Source: Panorpa germanica
Lineage: Eukaryota; Arthropoda; Insecta; Mecoptera; Panorpidae
Assembly: GCA_963678705.1 (NCBI GenBank)
Contig: CAVMBN010000163.1
Coordinates: forward strand, 62,001-126,000
Direction of reading: 5' to 3'
DNA: 64,000 bases
Translations under genes and position numbers: made by a program
Notes under the pieces: model-generated
The model's input: the letters and a program-made list of their open reading frames with translations, nothing else
What the model was told of the DNA's origin: nothing
The model's database searches: none
Part shown: one piece after another, positions 1 through 9,169 of the stretch
How the letters are laid out: each line of letters begins with the position of its first letter
Position numbering within the stretch: the stretch's first letter is position 1

Positions 1-270
1 GTTCATGAACGATCAATCACTATTTCCAAGAAAACCGCATATATTGTTCACTTAATCACTTATAACAATTAATACACTCTCATTATTATTTAAAACACGC
101 ATTTATATAAACTAATTCTTGTGTTTTAATATTATTTATAGTTAATGTTATTCGACTTACTTGATAGTGGGCGGCAACCTTTTGTCTTCCGTATATTTGT
201 AGTGTTTATATGAGGTCTTCCTTATATATCTCTACAGATTTCTTGAATTTTAAACCACTTGATGTTATAG

Positions 271-288
271 CACTAACACTAACCTAAT
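271..288 (-). other. Short TTAGG-like motif in the non-RT segment
   Basis: The plus strand reads cactaacactaacctaat; the minus strand is ATTAGGTTAGTGTTAGTG, which contains TTAGG followed by two TTAGTG. The arthropod telomere repeat is TTAGG and some R1-clade elements (TRAS, SART) insert in it. The motif is short, so a telomeric origin is only a guess. It recurs in most units, with actaaaac replacing actaacac in B and D units. Confidence 0.3.
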
Positions 289-372
289 TATTATCACTTT
301 TTTTGTCTATCGCACTTATTAATGTCTTATATCAAACATCAAAGTTACAAATTTGAGGTTATGTTTATAAGA

Positions 373-384
373 CCGCGTGTACGG
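373..384. other. Variable CpG-rich spot
   Basis: This CpG cluster stands in an otherwise AT-rich segment. Unit 1 reads ccgcgtgtacgg; most B, D, E and H units read ccgcgtgtacgcg. C and F units have a 3-base longer form, ccgcgtcgcggtacgcg, whose first 11 bases are inverted arms around a T. A units have ccgcgtcgccgtacgcg. Further variants are in units 7, 17, 22 and 40. Confidence 0.7.
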
Positions 385-586
385 GTAATAAAAAATTCGT
401 TTTTAACACTGGTTTCCAACTGTCAAACTTTTGTAAAAACACTTTAATTAGGGTGAATTAACACAAATTTAAAACAAACTTAAATACTTTTCGTTTGAAA
501 AGGTATTCATATAATTTATTTAATTTTTTTCCATAATTACTTTCTCACTTTTATTCACTTTTTTCACCTAAAGTAGCAGGAGCCGA

Positions 587-1560
587 TCACACACATAGTA
601 GATAGGAAACACTTGTGTTGCAAAGCAATATTAACGTCCTTTTAAACCAATACGTAGGTCTTCCTTTTTGTATTAAGTCCCATCTGTCTTGCCAGAGCTT
701 ATGCATATATGCATTCATCTCTTTGGCAATATATTTGGTATCGTCTCCAGACTTTTATCCTACAGCCGCATTAACTTTAAATCCTCGAAATTTGTCGCAT
801 TAATTTTAAATCATCAAAATTTGATTTTTTCAGTTCTAGCGTAATTTGTACTTGAGTAAGTGCATGAGTGATTTTTAAATCTAAAGGAATTGTCCCCAAT
901 ATCACTTGCACCACTTCTGTAGATACAGTTCTGCAACAACGCGTCATCGTCAATAACATAGTTCTTTGCATGGAAGATCTGGAAGATTGATCCTGTAATA
1001 CCATGCCGAAGCACAATACACAACTATTAGCATAAATGCCCCCTTGTATAGTGTCGGCATAGTTGCCGAGTTTAAGCTTCATTCCGTCCTTGTGAAACGC
1101 GCAAGGTGTGTTACAAGTTTATCATTCGTTGTTACTGTAATTGTTTCGTAGCTTTGTAGCTACAAGAAACTACAGATTTTATATATAGCAGGTCAAGAAC
1201 GGCTTTCTAGGGTTTCTGTACTATTTGCACCGATAAAGATCACATTATCGTTGGCAAAACATATGTCTACACAACCTTTCGAGTGAGAAACACAGTTCTC
1301 GTCGAATACCATGTTCCAGAGCTCAGGCCCCATTACAGATCGCTGAGGACAACCTTTAGATAGTTGCCTTTTCATGGAACGGTAATCGGTTTGTAAAATA
1401 AAGTTCGACAATGAAAATAGTTCTCCATAGCGCAGTAGACGTACCTATAGGTTTTTGCCGGTCTAATTCTTTTAAGGTAACTTGGCCACCGGACATCAAC
1501 AGAGGCACACTGAATTTCTATAAATATCTCACATACATACTTGTACTTATGTCTACTTAC
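587..1560 (-). pseudogene. R1-like non-LTR RT fragment (model copy, unit 1)
   Basis: Read on the minus strand this is an internal piece of a non-LTR retrotransposon RT ORF. In order: motif A region 1483-1518; LQTDYRSMKRQLSKGCPQRS with motif B at 1325-1354 (canonical GCPQG is GCPQR here); motif C at 1247-1258 (FAND in place of YADD); an LARVTRTE/NSAT-like linker and LYKGAF stretch; RTVSTEVVQVILGTIPLDL at about 876-940 in a second frame; and WQDRWD (677-694) with GRPTYWF (644-664) in a third frame. The order and wording match the R1/TRAS/SART-like RT, thumb and C-terminal segment. Both ends of the parent ORF are missing. In this copy a CGA-to-TGA change cuts the core near 1190. The motif-A aspartate is glutamate. 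No product is expected. Confidence 0.88.
701..714. other. 14-bp perfect palindrome ATGCATATATGCAT
   Basis: The stretch equals its own reverse complement. It lies within the degenerate C-terminal RT segment and is present in most units. It is broken in units 8, 16 and 34 (atataagcat) and in units 6, 11 and 37 (atatacat). Confidence 0.7.
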
Positions 1561-1586
1561 TTACCGTTTGTTTGTTACCATTGAAT

Positions 1587-2997
1587 GTTCATGAACGATC
1601 AATCACTATTTCCAAGAAAACTGCATATATTGTTCACTTAATCACTTACAACAATTAATACACTCTCATTATTATTTAAAACACGCATTTATATAAACTA
1701 ATTCTTGTGTTTTAATATTATTTATAGTTAATGTTATTCGACTTACTTGATAATGGGCGGCAACCTTTTGTCTTCCGTATATTTGTAGTGTTTATATGAG
1801 GTCTTCCTTATATATCTCTACAGATTTCTTGAATTTTAAACCACTTGATGTTTTAGCACTAACACTAACCTAATTATTATCACTTTTTTTGTCTATCGCA
1901 CTTATTAATGTCTTATATCAAACATCAAAGTTACAAATTTGAGGTTATGTTTATAAGACCGCGTGTACGCGTAATGAAAAATTCGTTTTTTACACTGGTT
2001 TCCAACTGTCAAACTTTTGTAAAAACACTTTGTTTAGGGTAAATTAACACAAATTTAAAACAAACTTAAATACTTTTCGTTTGAAAAAGTATTCATATAA
2101 TTTATTTAATTTTTTTCAATAATTAATTTCTCACTTTTAATCACTTTTTTCACCTAAAGTAGCAGGAGCCGATCACACACATAGTAGATAAATCCTCGAA
2201 ATTTGTCGCATTAATTTTAAATCATCAAAATTTGATTTTTTTAGTTCTAGCGTAATTTGTACTTGAGTAAGTGCATGAGTTATTTTTAAATCTAAAGGAA
2301 TTGTCCCCAATATCACTTGCACCACTTCTGTAGATACAGTTCTGCAACAACGCGTCATCGTCAATAACATAGTTCTTTGCATGGAAGATCTGGAAGATTG
2401 ATTTTGTAATACCATGCCGAAGCACAATACACAACTATTAGCATAAATGCCCACTTGTATAGTGCCGGCATAGTTGCCGAGTTTAAGCTTCATTACGTCC
2501 TTGTGACACGCGCAAGGTGTGTTACAAGTTTATCATTCGTTGTTACTGTAATTGTTTCGTAGCTTTGTAGCTTCAAGAAACTACAGATTTTATATATAGC
2601 AGGTCGAAAACGGCTTTCTAGGGTTTCTGTACTATTTGCACCGATAAAGATCACATTATCGTTGGCAAAACATATGTCTACACAACCTTTCGAGTGAGAA
2701 ACACAGTTCTCGTCGAATACCATGTTCCAGAGCTCAGGCCCCATTACAGATCGCTGAGGACAACCTTTAGATAGTTGCCTTTTCATGGAACGGTAATCGG
2801 TTTGTAAAATAAAGTTTGACAATGAAAATAGTTCTCCATAGCGCAGTAGACGTACCTATAGGTTTTTGCCGGTCTAATTCTTTTAAGGTAACTTGGCCAC
2901 CGGACATCAACAGAGGCACACTGAATTTCTATAAATATCTCACATACATACTTGTACTTATGTCTACTTACTTACCGTTTGTTTGTTACCATTGAAT
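1587..2997. repeat. Unit 2, type H, 1411 bp, 175-bp deletion
   Basis: Lacks 175 bp between gtagat and aaatcctcg (junction near 2190), which removes the C-terminal RT segment. The remainder closely matches unit 1. Confidence 0.96.
2173..2971 (-). pseudogene. R1-like RT fragment, unit 2, C-terminal segment deleted
   Basis: The core is open for 109 codons (2493-2822). The 175-bp deletion removes the WQDRWD...GRPTYWF stretch and joins the RTVSTE frame to a short tail ending at 2173. Confidence 0.85.
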
Positions 2998-4408
2998 GTT
3001 CATGAACGATCAATCACTATTTCCAAGAAAACTGCATATATTGTTCACTTAATCACTTACAACAATTAATACACTCTCATTATTATTTAAAACACGCATT
3101 TATATAAACTAATTCTTGTGTTTTAATATTATTTATAGTTAATGTTATTCGACTTACTTGATAATGGGCGGCAACCTTTTGTCTTCCGTATATTTGTAGT
3201 GTTTATATGAGGTCTTCCTTATATATCTCTACAGATTTCTTGAATTTTAAACCACTTGATGTTTTAGCACTAACACTAACCTAATTATTATCACTTTTTT
3301 TGTCTATCGCACTTATTAATGTCTTATATCAAACATCAAAGTTACAAATTTGAGGTTATGTTTATAAGACCGCGTGTACGCGTAATGAAAAATTCGTTTT
3401 TAACACTGGTTTCCAACTGTCAAACTTTTGTAAAAACACTTTGTTTAGGGTAAATTAACACAAATTTAAAACAAACTTAAATACTTTTCGTTTGAAAAAG
3501 TATTCATATAATTTATTTAATTTTTTTCCATAATTAATTTCTCACTTTTAATCACTTTTTTCACCTAAAGTAGCAGGAGCCGATCACACACATAGTAGAT
3601 AAATCCTCGAAATTTGTCGCATTAATTTTAAATCATCAAAATTTGATTTTTTTAGTTCTAGCGTAATTTGTACTTGAGTAAGTGCATGAGTGATTTTTAA
3701 ATCTAAAGGAATTGTCCCCAATATCACTTGCACCACTTCTGTAGATACAGTTCTGCAACAACGCGTCATCGTCAATAACATAGTTCTTTGCATGGAAGAT
3801 CTGGAAGATTGATCCTGTAATACCATGCCGAAGCACAATACACAACTATTAGCATAAATGCCCACTTGTATAGTGCCGGCATAGTTGCCGAGTTTAAGCT
3901 TCATTACGTCCTTGTGACACGCGCAAGGTGTGTTACAAGTTTACCATTCGTTGTTACTATATTTGTTTCATAGCTTTGTAACTTCAAGAAACTACAGATT
4001 TTATATATAGCAGGTCGAGAAGTGCTTTCTAGGGTTTCTGTACTATTTGCACCGATAAGGATCACATTATCGTTGGCAAAACATATGTCTACACAACCTT
4101 TCGAGTGAGAAACACAGTTCTCGTCGAATACCATGTTCCAGAGCTTAGGCCTTATTACAGATCGCTGAGGACAACCTTTAGATAGTTGCCTTTTCATGGA
4201 ACGGTAATCGGTTTGTGAAATAATGTTCGACAATGAAAATAGTTCTCCATAGCGCAGTAAACGTACCTATAGGTTTTTGCCGGTCTAATTCTTTGAAGGT
4301 CACTTGACCACCGGACATCAACAAAGGCACACTGAATTTCTTTAAATATTTCATATACATACTTGTACTTATGCCTACTTACTTACTATTTGTTTGTTAC
4401 CATTAAAT
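2998..4408. repeat. Unit 3, type H, 1411 bp, same 175-bp deletion
   Basis: Carries the same deletion junction as unit 2 (near 3601), so units 2 and 3 are a local duplication. Its right half has private changes, e.g. ctcaggccc to cttaggcct and gaatttcttt. Confidence 0.96.
3584..4382 (-). pseudogene. R1-like RT fragment, unit 3, C-terminal segment deleted
   Basis: Same deletion as unit 2. Core open 3904-4233 (109 codons). Private motif-B change: VIRPKLWN where other copies have VMGPELWN. Confidence 0.85.
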
Positions 4409-5995
4409 GTTCATGAACGATCAATCACTATTTCCAAGAAAACCGCATATATTGTTCACTTAATCACTTATAACAATTATTACACTCTCAATATTATATA
4501 AAACACGCATTTATATAAACTAATTCTTGTGTTTTAATATTATTTATAGTTAATGTTATTCGACTTACTTGATAGTGGGCGGCAACCTTTTGTCTTCCGT
4601 ATATTTGTAGTGTTTATATGAGGTCTTCCTTATATATCTCTACAGATTTCTTAAATTTTAAACCACTTGATGTTTTAGCACTAACACTAACCTAATTATT
4701 ATCACTTTTTTTGTCTATCGCACTTATTAATGTCTTATATCAAACATCAAAGTTACAAATTTGAGGTTATGTTTATAAGACCGCGTGTACGCGTAATGAA
4801 AAATGCGTTTTTTACACTTCTTTCCAACTGTCAAACTTTTGTAAAAACACTTTGTTTAGGGTAAATTAACACAAATTTAAAACAAACTTAAATACTTTTC
4901 GTTTGAAAAAGTATTCATATAATTTATTTAATTTTTTTCCATAATTAATTTCTCACTTTTAATCACTTTTTTCACCTAAAGTAGCAGGAGCCGATCACAC
5001 ACATAGTAGATAGGAACCACTTGTGTTGCAAAGCAATATTAACGTCCTTGTAAACCAATACGTAGGTCTTCCTTTTTGTATTAAGTCCCATCTGTCTTGC
5101 CAGAGCTTATGCATATATGCATTTATCTCTTTGGCAATATATTTGGTATCGTCTTCAGACTTTTATCCTACAGCCGCATTAACTTTAAATCCTCGAAATT
5201 TGTCGCATTGATTTTAAATCATCAAAATTTGATTTTTTTAGTTCTAGCGTAATTTGTACTTGAGTAAGTGCATGAGTGATTTTTAAATCTAAAGGAATTG
5301 TCCCCAATATCACTTGCACCACTTCTGTAGATACAGTTCTGCAACAACGCGTCATCGTCAATAACATAGTTCTTTGCATGGAAGATCTGGAAGATTGATC
5401 CTGTAATACCATGCCGAAGCACAATACACAACTATTAGCATAAATGCCCCCTTGTATAGTGTCGGCATAGTTGCCGAGTTTAAGCTTCATTCCGTCCTTG
5501 TGACACGCGCAAGGTGTGTTACAAGTTTATCATTCGTTGTTACTGTATTTGTTTCGTAGCTTTGTAGCTTTAAGAAACTACAGATTTTATATATAGCAGG
5601 TCGAGAACGGCTTTCTAGGGTTTCTGTACTATTTGCACCGATAAGGATCACATTATCGTTGGCAAAACATATGTCTACACAACCTTTCGAGTGAGAAACA
5701 CAGTTCTCGTCGAATACCATGTTCCAGAGCTCAGGCCCCATTATAGATCGCTGAGGACAACCTTTAGATAGTTGCCTTTTCATGAAACGGTAATCGGTTT
5801 GTAAAATTAATGTTCGACAATGAAAATAGTTCTCCATAGCGCAGTAGACGTACCTATAGGTTTTTGCCGGTCTAATTCTTTGAAGGTCACTTGGCCACCG
5901 GACATCAACAAAGGCACACTGAATTTCTATAAATATCTCATATACATACTTGTACTTATGCCTACTTACTTACCATTTGTTTGTTACCATTGAAT
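4409..5995. repeat. Unit 4, type H, 1587 bp
   Basis: Full-length edge unit. Private changes include aaaaatgcg and acacttctttcc near 4800. Confidence 0.95.
4995..5969 (-). pseudogene. R1-like RT fragment, unit 4
   Basis: The core is open for 116 codons (5487-5837), continuing upstream through MENYFHCR. Motif B GCPQRS, motif C FAND. RTVSTE segment open at 5185-5490. Confidence 0.87.
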
Positions 5996-7582
5996 GTTCA
6001 TGAACGATCAATCACTATTTCCAAGAAAACCGCATATATTGTTCACTTAATCACTTATAACAATTAATACACTCTCATTATTATTTAAAACACGCATTTA
6101 TATAAACTAATTCTTGTGTTTTAATATTATTTATAGTTAATGTTATTCGACTTACTTGATAGTGGGCGGCAACCTTTTGTCTTCCGTATATTTGTAGTGT
6201 TTATATGAGGTCTTCCTTATATATCTCTACAGATTTCTTGAATTTTAAACCACTTGATGTTTTAGCACTAACACTAACCTAATTATTATCACTTTTTTTG
6301 TCTATCGCACTTATTAATGTCTTATATCAAACATCAAAGTTACAAATTTGAGGTTATGTTTATAAGACCGCGTGTACGCGTAATGAAAAATTCGTTTTTA
6401 ACACTGGTTTCCAACTGTCAAACTTTTGTAAAAACACTTTGTTAAGGGTAAATTAACACAAATTTAAAACAAACTTAAATACTTTTCGTTTGAAAAAGTA
6501 TTCATATAATTTATTTAATTTTTTTCCATAATTAATTTCTTACTTTTAATCACTTTTTTCACCTAAAGTAGCAGGAGCCGATCACACACATAGTAGATAG
6601 GAACCACTTGTGTTGCAAAGCAATATTAACGTCCTTGTAAACCAATACGTAGGTCTTCCTTTTTGTATTAAGTCCCATCTGTCTTGCCAGAGCTTATGCA
6701 TATATGCATTCATCTCTTTGGCAATATATTTGGTATCGTCTCCAGACTTTTATCCTAGAGCCGCATTAACTTTAAATCCTCGAAATTTGTCGCATTAATT
6801 TTAAATCATCAAAATTTGATTTTTTCAGTTCTAGCGTAATTTGTACTTGAGTAAGTGCATGAGTGATTTTTAAATCTAAAGGAATTGTCCCCAATATCAC
6901 TTGCACCACTTCTGTAGATACAGTTCTGCAACAACGCGTCATCGTTAATAACATAGTTCTTTGCATGGAAGATCTGGAAGATTGATCCAGTAATACCATG
7001 CGGAAGCACAATACACAACTATTAGCATAAATGCCCTCTTGTATAGTGTCGGCATAGTTGCCGAGTTTAAGCTTTATTCCGTCCTTGTGACACGCGCAAG
7101 GTGTGTCACAAGTTTATCATTCGTTGTTACTGTATTTGTTTCGTAGCTTTGTAGCTTCAAGAAACTACAGATTTTATACATGGCAGGTCGAGAACGGCTT
7201 TCTAGGGTTTCTGTACTATTTGCACCGATAAGGATCACATTATCGTTGGCAAAACATACGTCTACACAACCTTTTGAGTGAGAAACACAGTTCTCGTCAA
7301 ATACCATGTTCCAGAGCTCAGGCCCCATTACAGATCGCTGAGGACAACCTTTAGATAGTTGCCTTTTCATGAAACGGTAATCGGTTTGTAAAATTAATGT
7401 TCGACAATGAAAAAAGTTCTCCATAGCGCAGTAGACATACCTATAGGTTTTTGCCGGTCTAATTCTTTGAAGGTAACTTGGCCACCAGACATTATCAAAG
7501 GCACACTGAATTTCTATAAATATCTCATGTACATACTTGTACTTATGCCTACTTACTTACCATTTGTTTGTTACCATTGAAT
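5996..7582. repeat. Unit 5, type H, 1587 bp
   Basis: Full length. First unit with the ancestral-looking motif-A sequence (cagacattatcaaaggc). Private change ccatgcggaagc. Confidence 0.95.
6582..7556 (-). pseudogene. R1-like RT fragment, unit 5, best-kept motif A
   Basis: From 7556 the frame reads into FIEIQCAFDNVWWPSYL, close to the R1-type motif A (DIxGAFDNxWWP) with E for the catalytic D, then runs on to the 116-codon core (7074-7424). One of 15 copies that keep AFDNVWWP. Confidence 0.9.
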
Positions 7583-7667
7583 GTTCATGAACGATCAATC
7601 ACTATTTCCAAGAAAACCGCATATATTGTTCACTTAATCACTTATAACAATTAATACACTTTCATTA

Positions 7668-7898
7668 TTATTTAAAACACGCATTTACATAAACTAATTC
7701 TTGTGTTTTAATATTATTTATAGTTAATGTTATTCGACTAACTTGATAGTGGGCGGCAACCTTTTGTCTTCCGTATATTTGTAGTGTTTATATGAGGTCT
7801 TTCTTATATAGCTCTACAAATTTCTTGAATTTCTTAACCACTTGATGTTTTAGCACTAACACTAACCTAATTATTATCACTTTTCTTGTCTGTCGCAC
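7668..7898 (-). pseudogene. Weak minus-strand frame with a helix-turn-helix-like stretch (best seen in unit 6)
   Basis: Between stops at 7899-7901 and 7668-7670 one minus-strand frame is open apart from a TAA at 7788-7790. The first part (about 36 codons) includes VKKFKKFVELYKKDLI. The second part (about 39 codons) includes YGRQKVAAHYQVSRITL. The latter resembles helix-turn-helix segments of the psq/transposase kind (small-Ala-Ala-x-x-Tyr-x-Val-Ser-Arg-x-Thr-Leu). The frame is short and the region is AT-rich, so chance is a real alternative. Equivalent sequence occurs in the other units. Confidence 0.25.
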
Positions 7899-8169
7899 TT
7901 ATTAATGACTTATATCAAACATCAAAGTTACAATTTTAAGGTTATGTTTATAAGACCGCGTGTACGCGTAATGAAAAATTCGTTTTTAACACTGGTTTCT
8001 AACTGTCAAACTTTTGTAAAAACACTTTGTTTAGGGAAAATTAACACAAATTTAAAACAAACTTAATTACTTTTCGTTTGAGAAAGTATTCATATAATTT
8101 ATTTAATTTATTTCCGTAATTAATTTCTCACTTTTAATCACTTTTTTCACCTAAAGTAGCAGGAGCCGA

Positions 8170-9143
8170 TCACACACATAGTAGATAGGAACCACTTGTG
8201 TTGCAAAGCAATATTAACGTCCTTGTAAACCAATACGTAGGTCTTTCTTTTTGTATTAAGTCCCATCTGTCTTGCTAGAGCTTATGCATATATACATTCA
8301 TCTCTTTGGCAATATATTTGGTATCGTCTCCAGACTTTTATCTTACAGCCGCATTAACTTTAAATTCTCGAAATTTGTCGCATTAATTTTAAATCATCAA
8401 AATTTGATTTTTTCAGTTCTAGCGTAATTTGAACTTAAGTAAGTGCATGAGTGATTTTTAAAACTAAAGGAATTGTCCCCAATATCACCTGCACCACTTC
8501 TGTAGATACAGTTCTGCAACAACGCGTCATTGTCAATGACATAGTTCTTTGCATGGAAGATCTGGAAGATTAATCCTGTAATACCATGCTGAACCACAAT
8601 ACACAATTATTGGCATAAATGCCCCCTTGTATAGTGTCGGCATAAATGCCGAGTTTAAGCTTCATTCCGTCCTTGTGACACGCGCAAGGTGTGTTACAAG
8701 TTTATTATTCGTTGTTACCGTATTTGTTTCGTAGCTTTGTAGCTTCAAGAAACTACAGATTTTATCTATAGCAGGTCGAGAACGGATTTCTAGTTGTTCT
8801 GTACTATTTGCACCGATAATGATCACATTATCGTTGGCAAAACATACGTCTACACAACCTTTTGAGTAAGAAACACAGTTCTCGTCAAATACCATGTTCC
8901 AGAGCTCAGGCCCCATTACGGATCGCTGAGGACAACCTTTAGATAGTTGCCTTTTTATGGAACGGTAATCGGTTTGTAAAATAATGTTCGACAATGAAAA
9001 TAGTTCTCCATAGCGCAGTAGACGTACCTATAGGTTTTTGCCGGTCTAATTCTTTGAAGGTCACTTGGCCACCGGACATCAACAAAGGCACACTGAATTT
9101 CTATAAATATCTCATATACATACTTGTACTTATGCCTACTTAC
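8170..9143 (-). pseudogene. R1-like RT fragment, unit 6
   Basis: Core open 8662-8994 (110 codons), FAND in motif C. Motif A degenerate (AFVDVRWP). Confidence 0.87.
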
Positions 9144-9169
9144 TTACCATTTGTTTGTTACCATTGAAT

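Larger units (their letters stand above)
1..586. other. AT-rich non-RT part of the unit (model: unit 1)
   Basis: This is the gene-free stretch between RT pseudogenes; every unit has the same segment at its left end, so this entry describes all of them. It contains the unit start marker, a weak minus-strand open frame (see unit 6, 7668-7898), a short TTAGG-like motif (271-288), a variable CpG-rich spot (373-384), and oligo-A/T runs. I see no tRNA or rRNA, no long terminal repeat and no terminal inverted repeat. It could be another part of the same retroelement, a second mobile element or host DNA; I cannot tell which. Confidence 0.6.
1..1586. repeat. Unit 1, type H (left edge), 1586 bp
   Basis: Diverged edge unit. 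Private changes include ggaaacactt, acgggtaata and cgtgaaacgcg. Right end has cttatgtctac, shared with unit 2. Confidence 0.95.
7583..9169. repeat. Unit 6, type H, 1587 bp
   Basis: Transitional unit: the right part has the tagttgttctg and gataatgatc markers of the central units, while the left part keeps edge-type variants (cttatatagctc, aatttcttaacc). Confidence 0.95.

Noticed and set aside
561-580. Polyadenylation signal AATAAA on the minus strand left of the RT fragment in unit 1
   Set aside because: It is due to a private change in unit 1 (cttttattcac where other units have cttttaatcac), so it is not a property of the repeat.
1-586. Long terminal repeat or terminal inverted repeat of a mobile element
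   Set aside because: No direct or inverted terminal copy is visible within a unit; the repeated ends are simply the tandem periodicity.
615-803. Plus-strand 62-codon open frame in unit 1, repeated in units 4, 5, 11, 37 and 41
   Set aside because: It lies antisense to the C-terminal RT segment, is broken in most units, and shows no recognisable domain. It is a shadow of the RT remnant.
814-1023. Recurring 69-70-codon minus-strand frame beginning MCIVL in most units
   Set aside because: It overlaps the linker and RTVSTE region in the third frame and resembles no RT segment; the RT-like text is in the other two frames.
777-1082. The first third (KLKLGNYADTIQGG...) of the recurring frame beginning MKLKLG, taken as a protein start
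   Set aside because: The same bases in the core frame read NSATMPTLYKGAF, which fits the RT linker. Only the later RTVSTE part of this frame is RT-like.
4178-4360. Minus-strand 60-codon frame beginning MYMKYLKKF in unit 3
   Set aside because: It is a frame shadow of the motif-A region, which is RT-like in the neighbouring frame.
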